From Limonium bicolor (taxonomy: Eukaryota > Streptophyta > Magnoliopsida > Caryophyllales > Plumbaginaceae), in NCBI GenBank assembly GCA_023374045.1, contig CM041780.1, forward strand, positions 171,860,085 through 171,924,084: a stretch of DNA of 64,000 nt, read 5' to 3'. Below, piece after piece: positions 11,968 to 23,324 of the stretch. The notes below the pieces were generated by a model. That model searched no databases. It saw only the letters and a program-made list of their open reading frames with translations, and had not been told where the DNA came from. A program made the position numbers and the translations under genes. Each line of letters starts with the position of its first letter. Position 1 is the stretch's first letter.

Positions 11968-12150
11968 AACCATTAGTGTAACGTGTGACTAGTCGGGTAT
12001 TATTTGAACCCTATAAAATGAGTATTAAACTACCAAACTACATGACCGTCAGTGTGACGCATGACTAACCGAGTATTAATTGAACCATAAATAATAAGTG
12101 TTAAACTACCAAATTGCATGACCGACAGTGTGACGCATGACTAACCAAAT
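11968..12150 (-). repeat. Short tandem repeat in F, period about 76 bp
   Basis: Units with GTGTGACGCATGACTAACC or close variants start near 11976, 12051 and 12127, separated by similar AT-rich stretches with TTAAACTACCAAA. It lies about 0.75-0.9 kb from the LTR 3' end. Confidence 0.75.
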
Positions 12151-12363
12151 TCCTGTTAGTGAGTAGAAGTCAAAGACGTTGAGCCAACCTTTGGGCTCCG
12201 GGATAATAAATGTGTGGATTCTAGATCAAATACAAATACTATCCTCCAGCCAATACACTACAAGTAGCCAGTGCCACCGGATTTTCTCTCAATCCCCAAT
12301 ACCAAAATTTGTTAGAAGTGTCAAATGTTAGTTCGAGTCACCGCAATGTCGGGTGTCGAATAG

Positions 12364-12368
12364 GTATT
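12364..12368. repeat. Target site duplication of E, left (GTATT)
   Basis: Identical to 21815-21819 on the other side of E, so E inserted here in F. Confidence 0.95.
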
Positions 12369-14148
12369 TGTGAGCCTCGATTTTAAACCCTATCCTATGT
12401 GGATTAACTTGATTGGGATCTAATTGGGTTTTAGGTCCACTTATAGCCTAAGATTAATAACTATGTCATATAACAATAATTATTAAAACCTAAGCTAGCT
12501 CACTGGAACCTTATGAGTCGCCACCTAATTTTAACCTAGATCAAATTAGGAAAGGAGAGTTCGGGTTCGGGGGCTTGATATTCGACTTAATTAGGGTTCA
12601 AATTACTTTCATTACCCTTCCTAGGTCGTTTTTCCTCTACTTGGTTTATTTACGGCTTATTACGAGTCGTTTTAACCTAAGTGTGCGAGCTTCTGTTTTT
12701 TGTGTTTTTTAGCATTTTTTGACAAAAAATTAAAGTGGAAATTAAAATTACCTAAACTAGGGTTTCGGAGGCAGAGAATTAGGTCAAATTTTGTTTCCGT
12801 CCGTAGCCACGGACCTAATGTCCGAGACCACGGACCCCAGTTAACCTATGTGAAAATAAAAGTCGAATTAAACAGAAAAATGTAAAGTCCGGGGCCACGG
12901 ACAGGCTGTCCGTGGGCCGGACATTATTAGAAAACCTAAATTTTAAAATTTAAAAATCTCGCCACCGTCCGTGGGCGTCCGAGCTTACGGACAGGGAGTC
13001 CGGGACCCCGGACATGACGTCCGTGGGTGCGGACCGCCCTCGGACGGCGGCGTTGAGGCTGTTCCCGAAGGTGTTTTGGCTCAAATTTTATGGGTGTGTA
13101 GCCTGAAAGATGTACAAGACGTTAGTGATTGAAAGTTTTCAATTTGAATTCGAATTAAGCACGAAACTTGGTAAACAAGTTATTGGACAAAAGCTTAAAC
13201 AAACAGCAATACAGAAGCGTACGAAGGTTAGTTTGAACCCAAAATTTGACAGAGAGCTAATAAGGTCGTGGGGAATTAGAAAAGTAGAGTTGTAACCTGT
13301 TTTACCTTCGAATTCAAGATGATTCTTCACACCGGGATTCGTCGAGTGCTTCGTTGATGGCAGACCCGAAAGGATTTCGAACCAAGCTTCTGGTTGTTGG
13401 TTGTTCCTGCTGTTCTTCACGTTTTGGTGGTGTTTTTGTGGGGTTTTGATGACTATTGGTGCTTTGGGGATTGGAAAACGTGTTTAGATGGTGATTTCGG
13501 GGGATTTTCGGTATGATTTGGGTGGTCGGGTGTTGGAAAACGTGAGAGAGAGAGGAGGCTGTGTTTTCTGACTCTCTAGGGTTCTTGAGCATATGAGGTT
13601 CTGATTTTATCCAAAAACCTATCCTTTATATAGACTTTCTTAAAGATAAAGAAAATCTAGTAAAAGTAAGATTTTTTTGATATTTTAATTAAGTGACTTC
13701 CCAAAGGAATTTTGCTGTGAAATTTTAACCACATGTCAAGGATGGATATTATGAAATTTCTGAGGTGGAACCGAATTTTTTAAATGTTGGAATATTTTTA
13801 AATTGAATTTCTTGTCAGATTCAGTCAGAAATTGCTAGAAAATTATTGGAAACTCGAAAAATCAAAATTCCAACGCCATTATGCTTAGAATGTCATCCTC
13901 TATCATGGGTTAAAATATCAAAGCATTTCAAGCTGATTTGGGCATCCTTTGGAGGAGAGAGAAAGCTTATAGGAGGTCACAGGAGCCTTTAAAGATTACC
14001 AAAACGCCCCTGAAAATGACGAAGCTGTTCCCCATGCCATGGAATGCGCCGATCGAGCCGGAATCCCTCACTACTTGATTAAAATGCCTCTCACAACACC
14101 AGCACCCCGTAGACCCTAACCCAGGGGGTCAAAATTTTGGGTATAATA
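12369..14148 (-). repeat. E 3' LTR (left copy)
   Basis: Direct repeat of 20027-21814. On the minus strand it starts TATTATACCC (mutated from TGTTATACCC) and ends GAGGCTCACA. A TATA-like TCTATATAAAGG lies on the minus strand near 13623-13635. The frames 13110-13295 and 13139-13420 recur in the other LTR only because the LTRs are duplicates. Confidence 0.95.
12799..13048 (-). repeat. GTCCG/CGGAC palindrome cluster in the E 3' LTR
   Basis: A GC-rich run of overlapping inverted repeats with arms of the type GTCCGTGG / CCACGGAC, repeated at 20456-20705 in the other LTR. It is much richer in GC than its surroundings. Confidence 0.9.
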
Positions 14149-14198
14149 GATTGCCCCCCGTCAACTAGACTTTGTAGTGGATGTGAAAAGTCTGGTTG
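14149..14198 (-). other. E polypurine tract and upstream stem-loop
   Basis: On the minus strand a stem of 11 pairs in 12 (plus coordinates 14162-14173 with 14187-14198) is followed by ACGGGGGGCAATC and then the LTR. The tract primes plus-strand synthesis. Confidence 0.75.
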
Positions 14199-14269
14199 AT
14201 GCTTGAGTGATGCCCCAAAATTTTGGACTTCACGAAATTCTCCATGTTGTGCGAAACCGCGTTGATTGG

Positions 14270-14735
14270 TGCAGCTATTCGGAGGCGCTGACTACCTAAG
14301 CAACAAAAACGCTGTTGAGCTATTCTAAGGTGCTGACTACCTATAAGTGAAAATGTGTCAAGCTATTCTAAGGCGCTGACTACCTAGGTGATGAAAATGG
14401 AATAATGTCAAGCGGTTCTAAGGCGTTGACTACCTATAATACATGAAACGATGCGATGCCAAGCGATTCTAAGGCGTTGACTACCTATAAGTAAAATGAA
14501 GTAATGTCAAGCAATTCTAAGGCGTTGACTACCTATAATGATGATATGATGTCAAACTATTCTAAGGTGTTGACTGCCTGTGACGAATGAGATGATGTCA
14601 AGCTATTCTAAGGCGTTGACTACCTATAAGCAAAGTGAAATGAAGTAATGTCAAGCGATTCTAAGGCGTTGACAACCTAAAACGTGGAAATGAGATAATG
14701 TCAAGCGATTCTAAGGCGTTGACTACCTATAATGA
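14270..14735 (-). repeat. E tandem array 1, about 10 units of 40-52 bp
   Basis: Units carry the plus-strand core TTCTAAGGCGTTGACTACCT followed by a variable AT-rich tail ending AATGTCAAGC. Starts near 14273, 14318, 14368, 14409, 14461, 14509, 14554, 14600, 14652 and 14703. Confidence 0.95.
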
Positions 14736-14766
14736 TGATAACTGGGTAGTATGCAAATGCAAGAAT

Positions 14767-14865
14767 GCTGAAATGTTGATGATGCTAATGATGCTGATGA
14801 TGTTGATGATGTTGATGATGTTGGTGATGCTGATGATAATGCTGATGATGCTGATGATGCTCGGA
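14767..14865. repeat. Microsatellite (GATGAT/GATGCT/GATGTT)n
   Basis: Imperfect trinucleotide-type repeat. It produces the Met/Leu-rich frame 14698-14967, which is not a gene. Confidence 0.9.
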
Positions 14866-15099
14866 TGCTTCTGGGGAACGAAACCCGTGCCAATGCTCCT
14901 GACTGGACCCAATGTGGACTTATTGCCATCGCCCCCCAAGCCGGTGTGCAGGGATAACTCCTGGTAAAAACCTTGGGGACTTATTGCCTTTGCCCACCAT
15001 TCGTTGATCCCGAAAATAAGTTGACATCGCAAAAGGAGGATTTATTGCCATCACCTCGCCAACTTTTCTGTCGCCAGGTCTTGTGACACGCCTGGATAA

Positions 15100-15470
15100 T
15101 GCAACTAGGTCTTATGACGAGCTTATATGAATGTGATGAATGCAATGTGTTTGATAAGATCGGGTAAGCTAAAGGGTAACGCTAGGTCTTACTACGAGCC
15201 TAAGGGAATGCAACTAGGTCTTATGACGAGCCTAAGGGTTGGATCTAGGTCTTATGACAGGCCTAAGGGTTGGATCTAGGTCTTATGACGAGCCTAAGGG
15301 TTGGATCTAGGTCTTATGACGAGCCTAAGGATGGTTCTAGGTCTTATAACGAGCCTAAAGGGATGCAACTAGGTTTTACTACGAGCCTAAGGGAATGCGA
15401 CTAGGTCTTACTACGAGCCAAAAGGATGGATCTAGGTCTTATGACGAGCCTAAGGATGGTTCTAAGTGAA
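15100..15470 (-). repeat. E tandem array 2, about 10 units of 31-37 bp
   Basis: Units contain CTAGGTCTTATGACGAGCCT followed by AAGGG and a short variable tail; some have ACTACG for ATGACG. Confidence 0.95.
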
Positions 15471-15539
15471 AGTGAGTAAAATGTATGATGGGTCTAAATG
15501 GATGTAGAAGGATTAGGGTTTATGTCAAATCTGGAGATG

Positions 15540-15770
15540 GTAGGGCTCAAGATGGGCCTACGGATGTTTGGGTGTGAAGGTAGGGCTTAGGATGGGCCTG
15601 AGGATGTTTGAATGTGGAGGAAGGGCTTAGGACGGGCCTAAGGATGTTTGAATGTGGAGGAAGGGCTTAGGACGGGCCTGAGGATGTTTGAATGTGGAGG
15701 AAGGGCTTAGGACGGGCCTGTGGGAATTTGATGTGGAGGAAGGGCTTAGGACAGGCCTGTGGGATGTTTG
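15540..15770 (-). repeat. E tandem array 3, about 5 units of 45-50 bp
   Basis: Units contain AGGGCTTAGGACGGGCCTG then AGGATGTTTGAATGTGGAGG; the first and last copies diverge. Confidence 0.95.
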
Positions 15771-17535
15771 GATGGTTTGAACCTTCGGGCTCTGGACTTT
15801 TGGGCCTCAATCGGTGTCATTGTTGCAATTGTTGGAACCAATAATTGCCCCCAGTATTCCTTCTTAAGGCAATCTGAGTTAGAGTTCACGGCGTTCGATC
15901 GGAACGATCGATTGCCCCCAGTATTTTCTTTGGCTAAACGTGCGAACAAGTCTCGTCCTCACAGGGTCAAGGCTTATGTTTTGATATGGTGCTTCCTAAC
16001 CTACACTGACGTGTTTGGTGTTTGCACTCGTTTCTCACTTACGGTCACAACTTCTCAACCATTGAATTTGACATTTGTTAGATTTACATGTTCAACCTGT
16101 TACTTTCACTCGATTGGATACACAACTACTAAGTCGGAAGTCTTTTAAGCTTATAACGTGGCTATGTGTGATGATGAATGATAACAGGACAATGGAGGAA
16201 TGTTTAGGATATGTGGAGCTATAAGGGTGACCAAATCTGCAACTTGCACCGTCTCTCGGACTTGTCTTCTTTGCCTTGAAGTCGTTTGGCTACTCGTGAT
16301 GACTTCGCTTGTGAACTTGGGGCTTGGAACTTTTGGATTGTTCCTTGCATCTTCTTTCTTTTTCCGATTCTGGGTTTCTTTGAGGCTTTTCAGGTTTGCC
16401 TTTCTTTGAATCTCCTTTCCTTCGGGGTTCTTGTGTTTCCCGGTTTTGAACTTTGAGAGCTGTTTTTGGTGTTAGCTCATTTGGATCCTGTGTCACTTTG
16501 GGACCATTTGCGGATCGTTTCGTCATGCTGGTAGCATTTGCTTCTTTGGACTTGTGAAGTTGTTGCTCAAAAGTAGGGCTCCTTGCTTCCTTTGGTCACC
16601 AGGTCGGTTATTCATCACTGGCTGGCTCGTTTTTGTAGTGTTGTAAAAGAGGATGTATACGAAAAGCTCAGCGGGGGTGCCTAGGGTGTAATGTCAGGGT
16701 TCACAAGCTTTTGGTTGTATGGTGTTGTACCTAGGTGCTTCGTCATCCCTAATAGTTGTGTATCCGTTCTTTGTTACTTCATAGGTTTAAGCGTAAATTT
16801 ACAAATTATCTCCTTCGGTCGGAGTCATGCTGTTTACCTCACCTTTGAATGTGACCTCTCTGGAGTCATGTAAAATGACACGCTCTTTCGCTCTTGGTTT
16901 TACCGCTCAAGGCACTCTCGCGAAGTGTACGCTCAGAGACTTGCTTGCACAAAATAAACAAACGTTATCGTTCCTTAACTCATATTGCCCCCAGTATTGT
17001 TGTGGGGTTTTTTTTTTACAAGCCTTTTGAATACCCAAGTTATTTGTGGAGGGTGGTGGCTATATGTGTAATGGTGAGTGGTGATGGGGTACTCTTGTGA
17101 AGAGGTGACATATGATTCTTTTTCTTTTTGTGGCCACAATTTTGTTTTTATGTGTCTGGTGAAATGGCAAAAGTGGTGTATGGATGGGAAGGTGGCTTTG
17201 TACAAGGGGCTTTGTGAAAGACAAAGGTTTTGCTTTTTGATGCCTACAAACATGCTTCATGAGTGAGAGATCTTTCTTACTTTTCCGATTTTCAGCTTTT
17301 TTTTTTCAAAATTTTGGGCGCGAGAACGAATGTACAAACATTAATCCAAGCATATAGAATAACTTGTGCAAAGAAGGAATTTTATTAATAACCGAAAGGG
17401 GAAACATTGACATTAAGTACTAACCAAATGGAAAAGACAAATGAACTAACTAAGGAAAGAAAAGTAACTGAAAAGAAAGAAAAAGAAAGAAGCTACGCAG
17501 AACAACTGAAGAGAAAAGAAAAATAACGAAGATTC

Positions 17536-19217
17536 TTAGTGGTGTTCTGGCATAGGATTCCCGAAGATATTCCCGCGCTCTGAGAACTGAAGTCCCTGGT
17601 CAATCAGGTCTTGGATCTTATGCTGTAGGGCCCTGCAATGATCGGTGTCGTGACCTGGTAACTGATGATAGAGACAGAACTGATTTGGGCTCCTGCCCAA
17701 ACGGGTGACTCCTGGTCGGGGCGGAAGAGGCTGTAAGATGTTCTGCTCCTGGAGCTTTTTCAGAGCATGACTCAAAGGCCGACCGATATCTGTGAATTCT
17801 CGCTGATTGAAATCCGGTCTTGGAGGTGGTACCGCTCGATAGTTCCTCCCCTGTTCCCTTGGCTGCTGGACTGCATTCACCTCGTACTGTCCCGTGTACC
17901 TCTGCGGTGCGCTCTGTGCGTAAGCTGCGGTCGGGTAGGAGGCTTTTGCTGGTTCAGATTTCGGGAACTTCGGATTACTTCCGGATCCTCGGGGATATCC
18001 AAGCTTTAGGTCCCCCTTGTGGATCTTCTCCTCCAAAACTCCTACCTGGCCCATGAGCATATCAAAGCTTGGAAAGTACATATACTTTAATTCATCATTG
18101 TACTGTTTTTGCATGTTCTCAACAATCATGCGAATTTGCTCCTGCTCTTCCATCCTTGTGGGCATGCCCGCTGCCTTCCTTCTCCACCGCTTTATAAAGT
18201 CGGACATGGACTCACTTCCCGTTTGGCGCGTGCTGGCAAGGTCAGACCGGGTGATTTCCAAGTTTTTAGCATACTCAAAGTGAGTCAGGAAGGCTTCACA
18301 TATTTCCTCGTATGTCTTGGTGTTCATTCTTTGAGTTAGGTACCATCGTTGAGGAATCTCATCTAGGTACCGGGCAAAAACCTTGGCCTTTTGCATATCA
18401 TTGAGCCTCATGATAGACATCTCTCGATCAAACATCACCAAATGGATCCGGGGATCGGTCGAGCCCTTGTAGAGAGCCAAAGTGGGGAGCTTCAGCTTCA
18501 CGGGTAGCTCAACGTCTGGATAGGATCCCATGGAGAGGTAGTCAAAGCCAGCAGGTTTACCAGCCTTTTCCATGCGCTCAATGCGCCTCAGAGCCCTCTG
18601 AACTTCAGCAGCTAACTGGTTCCCGGGAGCACCACCTCCGTAGCCAACATGGGTGTCATGTCCCTCCAAGGAGATATTGTCCATGCCGTATAAAGGGTTG
18701 ACAAATCCTTGCAGTGGTCCTTCTCGTCTTGCTGCCTCCAAGGATCCTATTTTCTCATGGAGCTCAACTGTTGCCGCCGTATGCCGTGCCTCCAGGGCTT
18801 CAATGGCAGCTTGATGTTTCTGTACCAGGCTGGCTATTTGATCCTGCTCCCCCGTTGGACCCCCAGTGGTCCTGCTTTGGGCTGCCGTTTCCAATGCGGC
18901 CAACTTATCTTCTAGCTTGGCGATTGTGTCCACATACTTATTCTCGAGTGCCTGGATTGCTTCCTGGTGTTTCAAATCAAAGTTTCATGAGCTCTTCAAC
19001 AGAAGTGTTCTGGTTTCCCCCCTGCTGGCTGATCCTCCTGAGAGATATCGTCATGCGCCTGGACCGACATGTCAGATGAGCTGGAGTCTACTTCGGGCCG
19101 GAATGATGGAAGTGGAGGAGTGGGTAGTCGGGTCAAACGTCCGGAACTTCTGTCCCAGCGCCTTTCTGAAATCTTGCCTTCTTTCTGTTTTAGAACATAG
19201 GGTGAAAACAAAACCAT
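17536..19217 (-). pseudogene. gag: E gag (Ogre/Tat type), frameshifted
   Basis: Structural capsid polyprotein of an Ogre/Tat-like element. The main frame is 18975 to 17536 (479 codons, entered at a TTG, so not a true start). Its N-terminal part is a predicted coiled coil with two related segments (QAIQALE- and AAIEALE-like). The middle carries the retrotransposon gag core (LPTLALYKGSTDP, then FARYLDEIPQRWY and SMSDFIKRWRRKA). Near the C-terminus is FCLYHQLPGHDTDHC, a C/H-rich motif typical of this clade, followed by LQHKIQDLIDQG. The natural N-terminus appears to lie in another frame starting at 19217; about two frameshifts near 18975-19015, one beside a run of six G (plus-strand C), separate them. 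No protease domain follows. Confidence 0.88.
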
Positions 19218-20004
19218 CAGGCACAGGCTTTCAATGACATGGAAAGATTTTCCTCTGAGGACCCTTATGTTCTAATTACAGGACTCTTTTTTTGGACCTC
19301 TCAAGCCCAGCGGGCTGGAGATTTTTGGCACGCGAAATGGGCCAGCAATCCTAATGGGAGCCTTTGAGCTTATTCTGAGAGGGTGATTTCGTGGAGGTAA
19401 AGGCATCTGGGCAACTGAAATCCTCAAGTGTTTCATTTGGGCTGGGGGAGATTGATGGATCGATATAGACATTGGGCCTGAGGCCCAGGAGAAAGAACGC
19501 ATGCACAAATGTCCTCACAAAATGACTCAGTCCAACGGGTACGGGTCAATCCGGAGAGGTGCTTGGGGCGCTAGCCCAGGTCACCACAAAGGAATAGGGC
19601 TTGCACGCTATTCTCTTTGGGCTTCCCCACTTTTTTCACATCACCTAAAGGCGTGCGTCTACGGTCGGGTCTTTGACTGACCAAACAATGGGCTAGGTAA
19701 GGGTACTTGCCAGGAAAATGCTTGGGGCTAAAGCCCAGGTATTAAGGGGGTGTGGTTAGACGACACCCTCCTCTTTTCCCCCACTTATTCACATCACCTA
19801 AAAGGTGTGAGTCCTTGGCAGGGGACCCTCAAATGGGTCCCGGGGTGAAGTCGGTTTGCGTGGACCCTCGCTCTCATATGATGCAAGGGTGCAAAAATTA
19901 AAGTGCGCACGAAAGTAAACAAACAGAGTAAATAAAGCCATAAATAAACATTTTCAAGTTAAGCCCTCTTTCTTAAAATTAAACAAGTTAAAATTAAGAA
20001 GTTT
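19218..20004 (-). other. E leader between primer site and gag
   Basis: No gene. Two similar segments (around 19560-19680 and 19715-19815) share a GCTTGGGGC..GCCCAGGT stretch and ATTCACATCACCTAAA or a close variant, so the leader contains an internal duplication. Confidence 0.6.
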
Positions 20005-20023
20005 GTCCCCAGCAGAGTCGCCA
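20005..20023 (-). other. E primer binding site (Arg-tRNA type)
   Basis: Minus strand reads TGGCGACTCTGCTGGGGAC three bases after the 5' LTR. This resembles the complement of the 3' end of plant tRNA-Arg(ACG), with about two mismatches; Ogre/Tat elements use this primer. Confidence 0.8.
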
Positions 20024-20026
20024 GTC

Positions 20027-21814
20027 TGTGAGCCTCGATTTTAAACCCTATCCTGTGTGGATTAACTTGATTGGGATCTAATTGGGTTTTAGGTCCACTT
20101 ATAGCCTAAGATTAATAACTATGTCATATAACAATAATTATTAAAACCTAAGCTAGCTCACTGGAACCTATTATGAGTCGCCACCTAATTTTAACCTAGA
20201 TCAAATTAGGAAAGGAGAGTTCGGGTTCGGGGGCTTGATATTCGACTTAATTAGGGTTCAAAATTCTTTCATTACCCTTCCTAGTCGTTTTTCCTCTACT
20301 TGGTTTATTTACGGCTTATTACGAGTCGTTTTAACCTAAGTGTGCGAGCTTCTATTTTTTGTGTTTTTTAGCATTTTTTGACAGAAAATTAAAGTGGAAA
20401 TTAAAATTACCTAAACTAGGGTTTCGGAGGCAGAATTAGGTCAAATTTTGTTTCCGTCCGTAGCCACGGACCTAATGTCCGAGACCACGGACCCCAGTTA
20501 ACCTATGTGAAAATAAAAGTCGAATTAAACAGAAAAATGTAAAGTCCGGGGCCACGGACAAGTTGTCCGTGGGCCCGGACATTATTAGAAAACCTAAATT
20601 TTTAAAATTTTAAAATCCCGCCGCCGTCCGTGGGCGTCCGAGCTTACGGACAGGGAGTCCGGGACCCCGGACATGACGTCCGTGGGTGCGGACCGCCCTC
20701 AGACGGCGGCGTTGAGGCTGTTCCCGAAGGTGTTTTTGGCTCAAATTTTATGGGTGTGTAGCCTGAAAGATGTACAAGACGTTAGTGATTGAAAGTTTTC
20801 AATTTGAATTCGAATTAAGCACGAAACTTGGTAAACAAGTTATTGGACAGAAGCTTAAACAAACAGCAATACAGAAGCGTACGAAGGTTAGTTTGAACCC
20901 AAAATTTGACAGAGAGCTAATAAGGTCGTGGGGAATTAGAAAAGTAGAGTTGTAACCTGTTTTACCTTCGAATTCAAGATGATTCTTCACACCGGGATTC
21001 GTCGAGTGCTTCGTTGATGGCAGACCCGAAAGGATTTCGAACCAAGCTTCTGGTTGTTGGTTGTTCCTGCTGTTCTTCACGTTTTGGTGGTGTTTTTGTG
21101 GGGTTTTGATGACTATTGGTGCTTTGGGGATTGGAAAACGTGTTTAGATGGTGATTTCGGGGGATTTTCGGTATGATTTGGGTGGCCGGGTGTTGGAAAA
21201 CGTGAGAGAGAGAGAGAGAGGAGGCTGTGTTTTCTGACTCTCTAGGGTTCTTGAGCATATGAGGTTCTGATTTTATCCAAAAACCTATCCTTTATATAGA
21301 CTTTCTTAAAGATAAAGAAAATCTAGTAAAAGTAAGATTTTTTTGATATTTTAATTAAGTGACTTCCCAAAGGAATTTTGCTGTGAAATTTTAACCACAT
21401 GTCAAGGATGGATATTATGAATTTTCTGAGGTGGAACCGAATTTTTTAAATGTTGGAATATTTTTAAATTGAATTTCTTGTCAGATTCAGTCAGAAATTG
21501 CTAGAAAATTATTGGAAACTCGAAAAATCAAAATTCCAACGCCATTATGCTTAGAATGTCATCCTCTATCATGGGTTAAAATATCAAAGCATTTCAAGCT
21601 GATTTGGGCATCCTTTGGAGTAGAGAGAAAGCTTATAGGAGGTCTCAGGAGCCTTTAAAGATTACCAAAACGCCCCTGAAAATGACGAAGCTGTTCCCCA
21701 TGCCATGGAACGCGCCGATCGAGCCGGAATCCCTCACTACTTGATTAAAATGCCTCTTACAACGCCAGCACCCCGTAGACCCTAACCCAGGGGGTCAAAA
21801 TTTTGGGTATAACA
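20027..21814 (-). repeat. E 5' LTR (right copy)
   Basis: Minus strand starts TGTTATACCC at 21814 and ends GAGGCTCACA at 20027. A TATA-like TCTATATAAAGG is near 21289-21300 (minus), about 0.5 kb into the LTR, so the palindrome cluster at 20456-20705 would lie in the transcribed leader. The (GA)n tract near 21205-21220 is longer than in the left LTR. Confidence 0.95.
20456..20705 (-). repeat. GTCCG/CGGAC palindrome cluster in the E 5' LTR
   Basis: Second copy of the cluster at 12799-13048, with arms such as GTCCGTGG / CCACGGAC and GTCCGGGaCCCCGGAC. Confidence 0.9.
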
Positions 21815-21819
21815 GTATT
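21815..21819. repeat. Target site duplication of E, right (GTATT)
   Basis: Identical to 12364-12368. Confidence 0.95.
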
Positions 21820-22328
21820 CAAAGGAGGTTAGCGGGAAATTCCCGAATCCATTGTCATTAAGTATAACCTTTTCCTTAATCCTCTAGGTATCTTTCAACC
21901 ATTTCGATTATTCCTCCCGTGTGTTTACTTCTACTCTAAGGTGTAGTTAGTAGTACAACACACAAGTATACAAGCCAAGCAAATAACCAAACACAGAACA
22001 ACATAGTAGTTCGTTTCCATGCATTTATTTTTGATCATTTCAAACAGTAAATAGCACTCAAGCTGATGTAACTCGGTAGCAAACAAGCTGCAAGAAACCA
22101 TACGTACACTGGAGTAGAAGATCGTCTAACTTCTGGCTTTCGACTAGACTATCGTGATCCTACAATTGGATTTACATTGTGTGTTTAATTCCTTTGCGTT
22201 TTTGCTCATAACACATTCTCTTTGATTAATTAAAATTTTGTTGTATTTAACTACCGAGTATCTAACTTATGTCCTTGCAACTTCCAATGCTATATATATT
22301 TAACATATTAATTCTCTTTGTTTATTTA

Positions 22329-22397
22329 TCTTATATATATATATATATTTATGTTCCCTTGCATATGTTATCAAGCTTATATATATATATATATATA
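22329..22397. repeat. Two (AT)n microsatellites in F
   Basis: TATATA runs near 22331-22349 and 22379-22397. Confidence 0.85.
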
Positions 22398-23142
22398 CCT
22401 CCTTTAGTTCTAATGCTTATCAAGGTTATAATTCTCCTATTTTATCATATTGTACTTATAATACAAGTTTTTATAATTGTTAGTATCCTTAATGGCATTA
22501 TATTATTTAGCCAAGTTATTTCCAAACTTATAATTCAATTCCAATTATACCATATCTCATCTAGGTGTGCTCCCACCAATTTAATGTTACACTAATGTAT
22601 ATACATTCATATCCTCGTAATTTTCTAAGTTATGTATGAACTTTAAAATTCCTTTTCATTCCAATCCTCTAGCTATATATACATATACGTACTTATACTC
22701 CTAAGTTCTCATATGATTAATATTAAGCTTAATACTTACAAATTAATACAAATTTTATAGAACATATTTCTTAATCATTTTAATCCATCAATTGGTCCCT
22801 TACTAAAATTCAATAACCTCCTTTACAACTTATCAATTCAATACCTAGTTATTTAGAGTTGGCCCAATACTTTGTTCTAATTTCTATCCTCTTCTAATCT
22901 GGGCTTAAGCCCATTACATAATCTGATCATCTAACTAAAAACTCTATTGCCTAATTACAAGTTAGCCCCATTTCTGATTAGATTTTTGAGCCCAATTGAT
23001 TAATTTGTTATTTAGATTTATTTAGACCCAATTGGTTTGGTTTGACCCAGATTGACCAAGGTCCAATTCGGTTGACTTGTTGACCAAATTTTAAACCCAA
23101 TTTTAGATTTGACTTTTATTGACCAATTTATGCCCAATTCAA

Positions 23143-23324
23143 TTTTGACTTGGTCAAAATCCCTAATTCGACTTTAACCATCCAATTCCAATTTTGACTC
23201 TTCAATTTCAATTTTGACTTGGTCAAAATTCCTAATTCAATTTTGACCAATCAATTCCAATTTTGACCGGTTAAAATCCCTAATTCAATTTTGATCAATC
23301 AATTCTAATTTTGACTAGTCAAAA
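23143..23324 (-). repeat. AT-rich palindrome array in the F LTR
   Basis: Four 16-17 bp palindromes with arms TTTTGAC / GTCAAAA or one-base variants, at 23143-23159, 23212-23228, 23261-23276 and 23309-23324, within a loose repeat built on CCCTAATTCAATTTTGACC. Position is about 2.0-2.2 kb from the LTR 5' end (25363). Confidence 0.85.

Larger units (their letters stand above)
14199..17535 (-). other. E 3' non-coding region with repeat arrays
   Basis: From the gag stop to the polypurine tract there is no recognisable coding sequence. The minus-strand frame 16290-16526 would give a 78-residue lysine- and glutamine-rich peptide that I cannot assign. The region holds three tandem arrays and one microsatellite (listed separately) and three copies of the motif ACTGGGGGCAAT on the minus strand (near 15842, 15909 and 16982). 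Confidence 0.75.
12369..21814 (-). mobile_element. E: Ogre/Tat-like non-autonomous retrotransposon (9.4 kb)
   Basis: A complete element on the minus strand: 5' LTR 20027-21814, primer site 20005-20023, gag 17536-19217, a 3.4 kb repeat-rich 3' region, polypurine tract 14149-14161 and 3' LTR 12369-14148, flanked by GTATT. The LTRs are about 1.78 kb and differ at only scattered positions, so insertion is recent. Only gag is recognisable; no protease, reverse transcriptase, RNase H or integrase motif is visible, so mobilisation would need enzymes from another element. The Arg-tRNA type primer site and tandem repeats in the 3' region agree with the Ogre/Tat lineage. It is nested in F, which is nested in the PMD gene. 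Confidence 0.92.

Noticed and set aside
13110..13295. 61-residue frame found identically at 20770-20955
   Set aside because: Both copies lie in the two LTRs of E, so identity comes from LTR duplication, not coding constraint.
14698..14967. Plus-strand frame rich in Met and Leu
   Set aside because: It is the translation of a GATGAT-type microsatellite inside a non-coding repeat region.
14270..15470. CRISPR-like look of evenly repeated cores with variable tails
   Set aside because: The tails are themselves related, units vary in length, and the arrays lie in a plant retrotransposon; they are ordinary tandem repeats.
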